Assembly (NCBI GenBank): GCA_016808115.1 | Contig: JAEQBH010005269.1 | Coordinates: 95,782 to 159,781, forward strand | Length of the DNA: 64,000 nt | Direction: 5' to 3' | From: Tetrastigma voinierianum | Taxonomy: Eukaryota > Streptophyta > Magnoliopsida > Vitales > Vitaceae | Shown: in pieces, positions 25,018-38,226 of the stretch | How positions within the stretch are numbered: the stretch's first letter is position 1 | How the letters are laid out: every line of letters begins with the position of its first letter | Notes under the pieces: model-generated | Databases searched by the model: none | What the model saw: the letters and a program-made list of their open reading frames with translations, nothing else | What the model was told of the DNA's origin: nothing | Program-made: the position numbers and the translations under genes

Positions 25018-26745
25018 GGGAGATCACCCAAACCTGCAAGAAGATGACAAAACATTCAGTGATTCAGATTCCAAGGGAGAGTTCTCAAGTGAGTATGATG
25101 ATGGTGACCCAAACCCAAAGTCATCTTAACCCCTTAGGAAAAATTATGAAGAGAGAACCCTAGATAGTGGTAACATGCTATACATCCCTCACCCTGAGGA
25201 TGCATAAGGCAACGTACGGTTCTTCAAGTTCTTTGCATGTTTACATGCTTTTCCTCTCTTTTTCCGTTTTTTTATGAATTTTATGAACGTTAATTGTCTG
25301 GAACTATAACGGAGCCTATTCGAAGCGCTTTTTTAGGACTTTAAGGGACTTGGTGCAGAACCGAAATCCTTGCTTACTTGGCCTCTTGGAAACTAAGTGT
25401 AGTGGGGAGCACGCAGATAGTATTTGTAACAGACTCAAATTTGATCATTGGTGCCGAGTGGAAGCTCTAGGCCTCGGCGGCATTTGCCGTTTCTGGAAAG
25501 ATACCATTGACTTCCTCATCCCCAAAACTCATTCGCAATTTATCCATGCTAGAGTTACATCCGTCAACAAACAATCCTGGTTTTTGTCCATTATCTATGG
25601 TAGCCCAAATCACAACCTTCGAAAATTCCTCGGGCATGATTTGAAGCAGATTGTCATAGGAGACAAAGTCCCTTAGATAATAGTGGGAGATTTCAACTCA
25701 GTCTCCAGCTTTGATGAAACGTCCAATCCCTTAACCTTTGATCAGAGAAGAAGTATGGGCTTCAATTCCTGGATTTTTTACCATGGCCTTTTTTATCTGG
25801 GCTATTCAGGGCTTAAATTTTCTTGGACAAGAGGGAACTCACCCCATACTTTCAAAGGAGCCCGTCTGGACCAAGCTCTTTGTAACATGGAATCGAGTCT
25901 CTACTTCCCTCATGCGAGAGTCTAGATACTCCCTAAGCTCCATTTAGACCACTCCCCGTGCTCATCAACCTGTTGGCAAGAATGCCATTCCCAATCTCAT
26001 ATGTTTCTGTTTCCAATCAGCATGGCTTACCCACCCAGGCTTCCACCAGTTTGTCAAAGATCATTGGGACATCTCTTCCCCCTACAGAGAACAACAACTC
26101 TAAATACCAAAACTGCAACAATGGAACAGGGACCATTTTGGGCTCATAGAGAAACGAAAGAAGAAAATCTGGGCCAAACTTACCGGTATTCAGACAACCT
26201 TTTCCAACCGGGGCAATGATCACTTAAGAAAATTAGAATATAAACTCCAACGTGAGCTAGAGACTACTCTCAACCAAGAAAAATTGCTCTGGTTCCAACG
26301 TTCAAGAGAGGACTGGATAAGCTCGAAAGATCGAAATACCAGATTTTATCACGCCGCCACTTCTGTCAAGAACTGCAGTAAAAGAATTGAGGGGTTATTT
26401 AATGATAGAGATGAGTGGGTAACTAACCCTACTGCCCTTGAGACGTTGGCACAATAATTTTTTACACACCTTTTCAAGAAGAAGGGTTCCTTTACAAGTT
26501 TAGTTGTTGCCCCTAATGGCTTTCCTAGTCTCAGTGAGGACCTTAAACAGGTAATCCATAAACCTTTTACCAAATATGAGATAAAAAAAGGCGCTTTTCG
26601 ACATGGCCTCCTATAAGGCTCCAGGTGTTGATGGCTTTCATGTTGGCTTCTTCCAAAAAAACCTGGGAAGCAGTTGGGGACTCCCTCTGCAACTTTGTCC
26701 TTTAGTTTCTTCATTCAGGACGTCTTTCTAAAGGCGTTAATGACC

Positions 26746-26998
26746 AATGTTTTAAAAACTAGATCGAACATCAACCCAGGTTATCGGGCCTGGGCTAATC
26801 TACTAGCCGGCCGAACTGCATTCAATCGGCGATATAATAAATATATAATTTATATTTTATTTAAATTAAAAACATATAAATTAATAATATTTAGTATATA
26901 ATTTATTCCATTTATATAATTAAATTAGAATTTTAAAATTTTCTTAAAGAATATATAATATTTAAATATTAAAAAATTATTAAAAATTGACAGATATA
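26746..26998. mobile_element. Short AT-rich insertion in the LINE
   Basis: Reverse-transcriptase coding stops near 26745 and post-RT coding resumes near 27000. The DNA between starts AATGTTTTAAAAAC, has a GC-rich patch (CTAGCCGGCCGAAC), and is then almost pure AT. It resembles common plant MITE-like repeats in composition; I see no clear inverted repeats. Confidence 0.45.
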
Positions 26999-27427
26999 TG
27001 GGATTAGAAGCATGCAGAATATCAACTTGGCTTTCATGGAAGGTTAGGGTGGAGATTACTGACTGAGTAGAACAAGCTTTAGGCAAAAAGGAGCACTAAA
27101 TATATTCATGGCAAGGTCTCCAGATAAATTCTGAAGAAAAGACGATCCTCTAATGCTTACAAGGTAGCCATGCAACATTCCCTTATTAATAGCTAGCGCT
27201 AAGGTGTATAATGGGAAAGAGACCTTGTTTTGGAGATATAAGTGGCTAGGGGACTCTCCTCTTTCAGATTCTACCCTTACCAGCATCTCTCTGCCGGAGT
27301 CTTATAAATGGGTGAAAGATTATTGCAATCATGGACTAGGTTGGCTTTGGAATGTATTCTACGGTTTGCTTCCACATCAAGACCTGAGAAAATTAACTAC
27401 AACCAGTATCCTAGTAGATGATAACGG

Positions 27428-28766
27428 TGTTAGGGATAGTGCCCTAAAAGCAAATTAATTGTAATTTGGTGCTGAATAGTACAGAAAATAATATTAATTT
27501 CATGTTATGCTTGCATGTATTAATTGTAATATTTTAAAAATATCATGGAAATTCCCTAATTATTAATGTGACTTAAACTTAGTATACAAGGTTATACGAG
27601 ATTGCTTAAAATAATAATCAAAATAAGTCCATAATTAATAATTGAAGTTTTGGGATCTTTAATTATGAAAAATTATTAGTACGGTCCATTACCATTAAAG
27701 AATGGGACAATTTAATCCGAACAGTTAATGTGGTGACATTTTAATGGAGGTACTTTATATAATATGATTATATAGGACTAGACCAGATAAATATATTAAT
27801 TCTCTAATAATATCTGTTATGTATAGAGAAATATATTTATCATAAAGATGATCATATATAGACAATCTTAATCCTGATTTTTTAATAGACTCCTATTATA
27901 ATATTGTGTTTCTTGATTTACTCGGAAAGGTTTATAATATATTATAAACTATAACCTTGTATATTGGAAACATAATAGAGTAAATGGTTGGGAATGTTAA
28001 ATACAAACATGGAATCCATTCCTTCTATAAGAAGCCAGAAAATAGTTATTTTGAGTGACAATTCAGGTCTTGAACAAAAGAGAGCTCAATTCATAATATG
28101 ATTACAAATTTATTGTTCATTAGAGAATTGTTGGAACTCAAGGATAAAGATGTAATTAGAGAGGTTAATGGATATAGCACCTAGCTCTAATTATGAACTA
28201 TTTATTGAGGATTGTTTATATGTAATGGTTATATCAATAGACTATTCAAAGTTTCTTTTCGGTAAATTGTTCTTTAATTTCAAGAGTGCAATTCCAAGTT
28301 TTTAGTAGAGTAACTCTGGAATTAATAAATTAGATATATTAAGTAAAGAGTTTAATTAATTATCAAAATTGATTGGAGCTTGAAATTATAGGTCCATAGG
28401 TCCCCTTGCCATCTCTATAAATACTTATATTGAAGATAAAGAATATGTAGTGTTAGTTTAGAATTACCGAATTCTAAATTAATTGTTGATATATAAAAAC
28501 AGAAAATGTTTTTGAATTATATATTTGTGCTAACAAATTTTGTAAAATAATTAATTATGAATTAATTATAAAATTAAATAATAGTCAATTGAGAATTAAA
28601 TAATTATATATTTATTAAATAGTATGATTATTTTAATATAATTATTTAATTGTTAAATACTATAATTATTTTAATCAATGACATTTTCTATATAAATATA
28701 ATTATTATTAGATAATTAATTATTTATATATTTTAATCAAATGTGACGTTTTCTCTCTCTCTCTCT

Positions 28767-28798
<32 letters not shown>

Positions 28799-29138
28799 AA
28801 TTAATTATTAGATAATTAATTAGATACATATTTATATGAGAAAAACCCTAAAGGGAGGAACGACACAATGTAATTTTTTTTTTGCATATTTGTAAGGCGC
28901 CCACCTGCTTGTTTAATAGTTGGAGGCTTGGCGAGGAAGATCTATGATGCTAGAAGAAAAAGAAAAAATTTGTTTTGATCGTTGTTCCTAATCGCATCAA
29001 AGGTATGTAACGAATACCCTAATGTTATTAAATCTATGTACTTCTATAATAGATTTTGGCCATAAAAATTGTTTTATGTAAAAATTTTGAAATTTTATCA
29101 TGGCTATTTTCCACTGTGTAGATCTATTAAAACCAACA
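27428..29138 (+). mobile_element. Solo LTR inside the LINE (1.7 kb, probably copia)
   Basis: It begins TGTTAGGGATAGTGCCC and ends AAAACCAACA, with ACGG on both sides (27424-27427 and 29139-29142; AACGG if the end is counted one base shorter). Removing it with one target copy restores the LINE frame exactly across the join, which proves the borders. No coding DNA lies inside. It includes CT and TA microsatellites at 28752-28797. Confidence 0.88.
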
Positions 29139-29635
29139 ACGGGTGGGACACTATTTGTTGGGGGTTAAGTAGTAACGGAAAGATCTCCCTTTCTTCGGCC
29201 TGTGAAGCCTTAATGCCTCCAACAACAGCTGGTTTTGATGACACTTGGAGTAGGATTTGGAAACTCCATGTCCCTCAATAGATGAGGCAATTTATTTTGC
29301 TAGTTTACCATGAAAGAATTCTAACCAACTTGGCAAGGAAACAGATGAGGTTCACGGAGGATCCTAGTTGCCTTTTTTGTGCTGAAGTTAATGAGGATCT
29401 GGACGTCCTCTTTAGAAAGTGCACCAATGTTATCCCTGTTTTGAAGTATGTAGCCGACAACATCAACAAAGAAGCTTGGGCCAACCTGCTGTTCAAAGAT
29501 TGGGTGAAATGGAATTTAAAGAGTAAGAGGCACAGAGATAAGGGTTCTTGGTAGGAAATCTTTGTCGTGTGTCTTTGGATAATTTAGAGATGGAGGAATG
29601 TCAACCGATTTTCTTATAACCAAGCAATTGACAAA

Positions 29636-31103
29636 GCTACCAAAGACTAACTAAAGTCCCCAAGCACGACGCCAAAAACTTGTCTGACTGATTTTTGTGT
29701 AGAATATGTGTTTGTTCTTTTTGTAAAATGAATTCATTAAAATTTGAGTTTGATTTAAATCATTGCAAGTGCACATGTCATAAAAGTAATAAAAGTGGAT
29801 TTTTAAGTTCGTATTAACGCCCCACAAGGATTGATTTATAAATCAAAAGACTAACTACCAAAACTACTCAGATTCCTTACTATTTGAACTCCAATGTCAA
29901 AATGATGAGAGTACTAATAAAATAATTCTAAAGTAATTTCACTAGTATACATAAAGAATTTAATAAAAGTGGATTTGAGAATTCACAGAGTGAGATCACA
30001 CTAGAAATAGACTGATGAATGATTGTCAATTTCTGCATCATTTTGAGTTATAACTAAGCCATTAGTTGGAAAGTTGAATTTGTCAAAGATGCATTGTGGT
30101 ATAGTTTAGATTTATCCCATAACCATACCTTTCACTAATTAGAGATTCATGTTCATTTTTTACTCATGTATCCAATCAGTTACTTGTAAGATATAATCTT
30201 CTTTTTAAGATCTGGGTATTTTTCACTTTCAGTACTTCACACCCAAATCTTAGTACTGAAGAATTCTTGCCCCTATAGACAGGATATTGCAAGCCTTCTC
30301 CAATTTAAATTGCACTCATCTCTTCACACTGATGAAATTCTCCATATCCCTAATTAGATCTATGCTAACACGGGATCAAAATCATTTCATCAAAAAGAGG
30401 AGAAACCTCTGAGCAATTAAATTGATATTTCCTCCAACTAACCTCACACAATGAGTAAGATAGTGATATTTCTGAGTAATCTTTCAGAGTTCATTAGTTC
30501 TGAAGTATTAGTCTACCATACCCACAAGGAACTGCTCTATACCCTCAGAATTCTTCATCTATGTGTCACACAAGGGGTCTCCTGGAAATCATAGCAAGAT
30601 ACAATTCTTTGTTTTTGGGTACACGATACTAGTACTTGGAACAGTTAAGTTCAAGAATAATACTAATCAAATAAATTCAAGATTTCTAACTAAGGTGCTC
30701 TTCCACTTTGTGCAGAAAAATAATAATCACCATCAATTTATTTCCCAGTGTGATCTCACTCTGTGAATTCTCAAATCCACTTTTTTTAAATTCTTTATTT
30801 ATACTAGTGAAATTACTTTAGAATTATTTTATTAGTATTCACATCATTTTGACATTAAAGTTCAAATAGTAAGGATCTTGGAGAATGCAGCTTAGTCTAA
30901 GCCACATCAACTCGCTGGGACGTATATCTCGACTTAAAATCCACTATATTACTTGTATGACCTGCGGCACTTACAAAGGGGTTTAGGATCAAACTCAAAT
31001 TTTAATAAATTCATTTTACAAAAAGAACAAACACATATTCTACACAAAAATCAATGCATGCTTCAAGGCCAGGTTTCGGGGATTTTAGTTAGTCTTTGGT
31101 AGC
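29636..31103. repeat. Long inverted repeat, about 370-bp arms
   Basis: Left arm 29636-30009 and right arm 30741-31103 match in inverse orientation with few differences in the outer and inner thirds and poorer match in the middle. They share TTTTTGTGTAGAATATGTG and GAGAATTCACAGAGTGAGAT. The 730-bp spacer shows no gene. The outermost 20 bp of the left arm are the last codons of the LINE (ATKD and stop), and the right flank also reads ATKD in reverse, so the arms probably derive from LINE 3' ends. Confidence 0.85.
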
Positions 31104-31412
31104 CGTGGTTACCATTTTGTTAAACCGGTCTATATGAAAATTGGTCGATAAGTTTTTTGGTGCCATGTTGAGGATTGATTGATGAATTTAAAGATTAATA
31201 TTCTAACCAAAGAGAGAATTACTAATTTAGACATTTTTCTTTATTTCATCATAAAAAAATTATATAATAATAAAATCACAAAATTAGTTTAATAGCAAAG
31301 TAGCTAAGTAAGCTACTGAAATTTTTTTATGAAGCTTAAACGGATATAACTGTTTCCCACATATTTAATTAGATCTCAATGTGTTTCTATTTCAGGAAGA
31401 TTTTAAATGCAC
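31104..31412. other. AT-rich gap before the Athila-like gag
   Basis: No feature is recognised. It may be 5' leader of the Athila-like element, whose left LTR is not visible here. Confidence 0.4.
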
Positions 31413-33603
31413 AGAAAACCAGAAGCAGATCTACTGCCTTTGGATATAGAAATTGAGAGAACATTGAGGAATCTGAGAAAAGTTACAAGTGCTGAATCTA
31501 CAAGTATGGAAAATCAAAGAAAAAGATTACAACCTATTCTAGAATAAGTAGAAACAGGTAGACCTCAAAGGCAAATGACTATGGAGGACTTTTGGAGGCC
31601 TGTTACTCAAGATGAGTACTCTGCTGTGAGATAGCCTGCCATAGAAGCCAACAATTTTGAAATCAAGCCAGCTCTTATCACAATGGTATAACAACATCAG
31701 TTTACTGGTCATCCCAGTAAAGACCCCAACAAACATATGGGAAGATTTATGAGAATGGCTAACACAGTCAAGCTGAATGGAGTAAGACCAAAAGTGATCA
31801 GGCTGCAGTTCTTTCCCTTTTCATTGAGAGATGTAGCAGCAACTTGGTTTACGTCATTGCCTGTTAGATCAGTGACAAATTAGGAAGAATTGGTGGAGGC
31901 CTATATGAGTAGATTTTTCCCTCCAGCCCTGACTTCTGAAAGGAGAGGTGAAATCATAATCTTCAAACAAGGAGAGGATGAAAGTCTCTACAATGCATGA
32001 GAGAGATACAGATGACTACTAAAAAGATGCCCTATGCATGGAATAGATTTGACCACTCAAATGGACATTTTCTACAATTACATGAATTATGCCTCAAATG
32101 GCATAATTAATGCAGCCTGCTGTGGGGCTTTCAAAAGAAAAAGTGTTTAGGAGGTAAGGTAGCTGATTGAAGATCTTGTCAAATGCAACTACAAAGCTCC
32201 AATCGCTTTAGGAGCAAGAGTGATCAAAGGGAGCGGTGTAATTGAGTTTAATCTCCAAGGACTGGCTATATAAAGAAAAGCTGATGCATTAATGAACAAG
32301 CTTGGAAATAATGAGAGAAGAATGCACACTGCACTTGAAGTGGGGACAGTAAATGAATGAGAGAAAAGAAATATTGTTGAGGAGGGACCAACCCATGAGG
32401 GTTCCTACCAAGTTGAGGAGGCACAGTACCTTAATGCCAATAGGAGCTATACTTTTAAGCCCAACCTCAACTTACCCACTCACTGCACACCAGCACTCAG
32501 GAACCATGAGAATTTCTCTTATGGAGGAGAAGCACAAAGCAAGTTCAAAGATCCGGGACACATGTAGCAATATCATGCCCTCACCGGGTTCCAACAACAA
32601 CAACAAAGAATAACAAGGTGACGTAGAGTAGAAAATCAAGGGCAGAGAAGATCTAATTTTTCGAGGACCGATGTCATTTCACGGGAGAAAATAAGCAGGT
32701 CGCTAAACATACATGAGAAGAAGTTTGATGAGCTAGTAGCATTCCAGTAAACACTATCAGAGCCTCAGTTAATACTAACGCTTTGAAGAATTGAGACTCA
32801 GTAGGTAACTGCCATAGCCATGCAGAATCAGTCCAAGGATGCATTCTCAATTGACACAAGGAAGAATCTGAAGGATTGCTTAGCGATAACTCTAAGAAGT
32901 GGCAAAGAACTAGAAGAGAGAAGAAATGAGAAGAAGGAAACTGAGGAAGAGAAACATGCAGAAGTTGGAGAAGAATTGAAGTAGCACAGTCAGAGCTTCA
33001 AGAAGATAAACAAAGAAATGCAACAAGAGCAAGCTAGTTGAAAAGGGAAATCCAAGAAGAAGGAAGAAGTTAAAGCTATAATTCGTTCCACTCTCAAGGC
33101 TGAAGAAGGCAAAGCTTGAAGAGCAATTCTCTAGATTCTTGAACATGTTCAAGAAGATAGAGATCAATATCCCTTTTTCTGAGGCTTTGACTCAAATGCC
33201 TCACTATGCAAAATTCATGAAGGATATATTGAGCATAAAAAGTAAATCACAAAAGGGGTAGCAGCCCGACAAAGAACTCAGAGTGCGCTTATCCAAAAGT
33301 CTTTACCAGAGAAAATGCAAGATCCAAATACTCACACCTTGCAAAATCGGGAATTCTGATATGGGAAAACACTGCTATGCGATTGGGAGCCAACATCAAC
33401 TCATGCCTTTATCTATGGTTAAAAGACTCCAAGCCAGGAGAGCTTACTCCCATGTGCCCATGACTCCCGCAGACGGCATATAACTCGCTCAAAACTTGAG
33501 GGCATTCTTGAAGATAAGCTGATCAAAGTGAGAAATTTCATCTTCCCAATGGACTTTGTAGTTATTGATATAGAAGAAGACAAACAAGTTCTACTACTGT
33601 TAG
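31413..33603 (+). pseudogene. Athila-type gypsy gag and protease remnant
   Basis: Gag (capsid of the retroelement) reads EANNFEIKPALITMV near 31650, then KDPNKHMGRFMRMANTVKLN, LQFFPFSLRDVAATWF, RCPMHGIDLTTQMDIFYNYM and CCGAFKRKS, the conserved order of plant Athila-like gag. A glutamine/lysine-rich linker (about 32350-33160) follows. Protease is at about 33180-33600 (IGNSDMGKH near 33340, LMPLSMVKRL, MDFVVIDIEEDKQV); its DSGAS triad is damaged. Frameshifts and stops recur. The frame continues at 47948 beyond inserted element A. Confidence 0.87.
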
Positions 33604-33677
33604 TGTAGCATCCCTTTTTCGGTCCAACTCGATTGGCGAGTCTGTACCGAATCCAGGATGCTCTGATACCACTAAAG

Positions 33678-35402
33678 TGTAGCGCCCATTTTTCGATCCA
33701 ACTCAATTGGCGGATTTGAACCGAAACCTGAGGACGCCCTGTCGAAGCCATTAATCAAATCCATTTATCAAATACATTTCATTAATATAAGTGTTTTCGT
33801 TCTCACCCATATGACGGAGTGAATCATATGCATACATTACAAAGAGCCAATTTCTATGTGTTTATAGTTTAACTTGCATGATTCACATTCATATTCACTA
33901 ATATTGCGCTAATCCCCTATACTATAATGTTTCATAGAACATGGCGATATCGGAATAAAAAATGAAGCTAACAATAGAAGAAAGGACCAAAGCAGAGAAT
34001 GCGGCAAAGAAGTGCGGTAGATGGTCTCGGGTACTTAGCAGCGAGGAGACCCATGCTCCTTTCGTCGCGGCGTAGCGAGGTTTCCCATTCCAAAACGAGA
34101 GCCTTAAAAGTTCTGATTTTCTGGGCCATTGATGGGAGAGACGGATAGAGAGAGATAGACTGAAGACAAGGAGAGACGGATAGAGAGAGATTGGTGAAGA
34201 CGGATTCCGGGAGATCGCGAAGACGACTTCTTTTGTATTTCTTTCTCTAATTCGTGTGATGTTGGAAATCTTTCAATTTGTAATGAAAATCACTATGAAC
34301 TAACTTTTCTCTCTAGGGTTTTGTCAACTCTAACCGCACCATTATCGATTAATACTTTAACCGTGTCTCATTTAATATCATATGAATTTATGGTTGTTTT
34401 ATTTTTTGAATTTAATCACATGCTATTATTTGGTCAATTATGGCATGCTAATGCTAAGAGTCTAATATCGAGAGAAGATGACTCGTAGGGAGATGGGTAG
34501 AGCAATGCTTGGTCAATCAGGGAATAGAGATATCCCGCATTCCAAGTGTAGCACAAGGGTTTTCACATTCATGCATCTCGGAGTCGAGGGGTCGAAGCAG
34601 AGATGCAATACACCCTACTAGCGAGATAGCAAAGAGTATCTCGAGAGAGAATAGCCAAAGTACGATCAACTCGCTAACATAAATCATATGAATATTAAAT
34701 AAGTGCACTATCTAGGTGAAATCCATTAGGCGCTGTACGCGAAGGCAAAACCCTAGGTTTTCTCATCATTACCTTAAACTGAGACTTTAATATTAGGCTT
34801 TCTTTAATTTAGTTGATTTTTCATACCACAAGACGGGATCTAAATATTGTCTAGGGTCACTAAATCAAGACTTAGCACGCTTCTTCAGGAATGACACTGG
34901 ACGAAACACCACATCATAAGTGAACTCAACGCGCATACTTGGCGCCAAGCAAGGGTCTCGCATTTTTACCAACTTTACACGCTCACCAACAAAATTGTGA
35001 GTTTGATTTCAATTTGGTGCTAAATTTACAACATTTACAAATTCAACGCACTCCTTTACAAAATACGATTAACTAAAAATACATTTTACGCCGCTGAAGC
35101 AACATAATATCCAAAATTGTATTCAGTTATAGGTACAAAATACTTTGAGTTGAACCTTTTTTGTTTACAAAAACAATGTCATACTAAAAACGTGATGTAT
35201 GCTCACGTCAGGTATATATACTTATATGCCGACGCTCTTTATGACTGCATTTGTTCTTGGCCTTCTTTCCTCGTTTCACTGACACTGCGCATAGTTAAAA
35301 ACTACACGCGAAACATTTTCATACTTAGTGGTTCTATACAGTTCTTTATCTAACACAACATGCCTATTATCCAATCATGCTTGTTACTCTATTTCAATGG
35401 TC
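33678..35402 (-). repeat. LTR of element A, first part (interrupted)
   Basis: It starts at the TGTAGCGCCC head. Its own sequence is clear to about 33960 and again near 35100-35402. The middle looks like a different element (see the Athila-like LTR block). Confidence 0.65.
33980..35060 (+). mobile_element. Possible Athila-type LTR fragment inside the LTR of A
   Basis: The block from about 34200 to 35000 reads like the 3' part and junction of an Athila-type LTR: CTAGGGTCACTAAATCAAG, then GACACTGGACGAA and TTGGCGCCAAGCAAGGGTC. With it removed, the LTR of A would be about 2.4 kb, the size of the related LTRs. Borders and target duplication are not found. Confidence 0.4.
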
Positions 35403-36049
35403 TGTAATGCCCCAAAAATACCCTGCACTTTTATAATAATTTAATTATACAAGCAGGTATAAATCGAACCAAATGGGGATTTTCTGGGAATTGATAAATG
35501 ATTAAATGAAAATTTTATATGTTATATGATTGAATGATATATGATAAGTGATTAAATGATCGAACCCGGAAATTAACCCAAGTGAAAAAGGGAAAATTTG
35601 GAATTTGAGAAATAAGGACCTAAGGGTCAAATGAAATGAGCTAAATGCTAAAGTGATTTAAATGTTAAGTGGTATGTTAAATGATATATATAATTTAAAT
35701 GCCACAAATGAGAATGAGAATATGTGGAAAACAAACATGGCCTTACACTTAATGGGGTTTAAAGACCAAATTTTGGTCTAGAAGCTCATTTTCGAAAGCA
35801 AATCGTTTAGGAGAGAAAGAGAGAAGAAAAGGGGAGAAGAGCTGGGGGCTTGAAGAAGATCAAGTTTTGGTTGGGTTTCTTCCCATTTTCTGTCTTCTTT
35901 GTGATCACACCAGAAGTGAAGATTTGAAGAGGAGAAGGTAAGAAACAAAACCCTAACTTTCCCAGGATTTTACTGGGAAAAGCCCTAACTTGGGAAAACG
36001 AGGTTTTTATTGATTCTAACCCATTATTGGAGCGGTTTGGGTAGGGTTC

Positions 36050-38102
36050 TGTGATGCCCCAAAACCGGGGGTCCGTTGACTACCCGTCAACCTGCGGAAA
36101 ATCTATACCGTCAGACACAAAGACACATACCTAAGTAAAATGGCCACTGGGCCCCCGATCAATACTCATCAAACATGTACCCAACTATATTCCAATAGTC
36201 AAACCAAGAGTTATTTTATTACTTCTTAATACAAATAATATATTAAAATCTACAATTTAATACATATTATCCAAAAACATCAGAAGCCACAACCCTATTT
36301 CTTCAAAATCAGCTCTAAAATGGTTTCGTCTTCTCGAACGCTCCCAGACCGAAAAAAATGTTCCTCGACGGTGAGCTTATCGCCCAAGAGTGGAATCACC
36401 CTAAATGGGTTACTTCCACCTAAGTGCATATGCAATGCTCCAATTTAAACACACACTGCGTAAATACGTGATCCTACTTGAATGTCTACATGCCCATTCC
36501 CATGTCTCGAGTCCTCACAGACTCCCTCACACTTGCCTAAGCCATGTATGAGAAAAATAATCATTTTTGAAAACAAAACCTGTTGTTCTTGAAAATATAC
36601 TACCGAGATTCAAAGATGGGATTCATTCCTCCGAGGCGAATGTGTTGAGAACCTCCCGAAATGGGGCCATGGTCCTCATCCGAAATGATCTGGTTGATCG
36701 TCTCCAACCCCATTCTCCTAAATTCATCCCGTGAAATTCCTTTCTTTCGCAATCATGTTCATTTTTCAGAAAATCTATGTCATGACTCACACCTAATTTC
36801 TTTGTGTTGGCTACCCGCATATGAAATGACTATGCCATTTCAATCATTTTTATAACAATATATCAAATATGCATATATTTCAAATTTAGAATCACACTAT
36901 TACGTAATTCAACAATACTAACCATCACCCAAATTAGCTCACTGAAGCAATTCACAATATCATCTCCACGACTCCATACACACAATTATATTCCATATAA
37001 TTGAGCAAATCACAATTTCATCTCCACGGCCTATACACACACCAGCATTCTGCTACACTAGACCTCATGTTAATACACAAAGTTCATGCATTAACCTACT
37101 AATTCTATACACCAAGCCATTCATTTCATCAATTTCACACCAACACATGGACGTTTTGGGTCCATTTCACAATCGACTATTATATTTGGCATCAGCCTAA
37201 ACAGCAAAGGCCGTCCTGCTGGACAGCTCCACTTAGCACACACTCCGCTCTACTTTGTGGAATCAATACCAGGCTACCCTGCCTCATGCACACCAAACAC
37301 AATTTGTTTCACAAATTACAACACAAACACCCAAAACAGTCCCTAAAACTGTCATAGACTGTCCAAATAGGTCTCATAAATTCCAACATTTCGGTTCCAA
37401 GAATTGGGACCGATCAAACGGTCATTCACGGCCTCAATAAACTCAAACATCACAAAACTCTTAAATCAAGAGTAAAACAAGTAGGATAAAACCCCTACCT
37501 CACGGAGTTTGTCAAAAACTCTCGAAACCGGTACCTACGTGTAGTCCTCGATGCGTAGAACCACTTTGTTTCTTGGCTCGAAGCGATCCGACGGTTCAAA
37601 CACCCGGAATCCTAGAGAAAAGTTGCACATTCTCTCTCTAAAAATCCACCATTTTTGCAAACTGAGCTCTCCCTCACTCACTGCACATTTTATGCCCAAA
37701 AATGGAGAAGAAGCTCTCATTTTGTCTCTCACTTTGCCACATGTCACCTTATGATTGGTTGAGAGGATTTCTTATCCACTCAACTAACCACTTTGACTTT
37801 TCCACCCAATGGCATCATGCCATGTGTCATCGTGGGTCCCACCTTGAGCTCAAGTTGACTGAACTGGAGCTTGACACGTGGCACACTGTATGCCACTCAT
37901 AATGCGCCAAGTGTCCCGCCCAACGCTCGTTTCCTCGAAAAATGTGCAAATTTCGACTGTCTCAGAATTCGACGAAAATCGACGTGGTAGCTAGATTTAG
38001 CGAGAAGATTCCAATGGTGAAGTCTGTTTCTTCATCCGAGATTTTTACCGAAATTACGATTTTGCCATTTTTCAGAAAATTGGAATTTTCTAGGGTCTCA
38101 CA
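36050..38102. mobile_element. Solo LTR C (gypsy type) inside the left LTR of B
   Basis: Begins TGTGATGCCCC and ends GGGTCTCACA, giving 5-bp inverted ends TGTGA/TCACA. Flanks are GGTTC (36045-36049) and AGTTC (38103-38107), a target duplication with one change. The undisturbed right LTR of B has GGGGTTCCATGG at this point, confirming the empty site. Same family as solo LTR E at 52770. Confidence 0.88.
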
Positions 38103-38226
38103 AGTTCCATGGTAGATTATGAAATACATGAGTTTGGATAAAGTTATTTGAGTTTTTATGGGTGAGAAATGGCAAAATCTGCCATTTCTGGGAAAAACCC
38201 ACACATTGGTATTAGTACCGAAAGTG

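Larger units (their letters stand above)
25283..29600 (+). pseudogene. LINE ORF2 (endonuclease-reverse transcriptase) remnant
   Basis: The endonuclease (nicks target DNA) shows VWNYNGAYSKRFFRTLRDL, then CLLGLLETK, then VGDFNSVSSFDE, the GDFN block of the exonuclease-endonuclease-phosphatase fold, and GARLDQALCN. Reverse transcriptase starts with YKAPGVDGFHVGFFQKTWE at about 26610-26670 and is then lost. The post-RT part includes GIRSMQNINLAF near 27003 and FWRYKWLGDSPLSDSTL near 27229-27285. The zf-RVT part shows WDTICWGLSSNGKISLSSA and SCLFCAEVNEDLDVLFRKC. Catalytic FADD is absent, so it is inactive. Confidence 0.85.
25018..29660 (+). mobile_element. L1-type LINE (non-LTR retrotransposon), dead and interrupted
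   Basis: ORF2 remnants appear in order: endonuclease (25283-25940), linker, start of reverse transcriptase (26560-26745), post-RT region (27000-27427) and the zinc-finger-like zf-RVT region (29139-29600). It is broken by stops, by a 250-bp AT-rich insertion that replaces most of the reverse transcriptase, and by a 1.7-kb solo LTR. The left limit is uncertain: an acidic run from ATG 25018 (DSDSKGEFSSEYDDG) may be the tail of ORF1. Confidence 0.85.
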
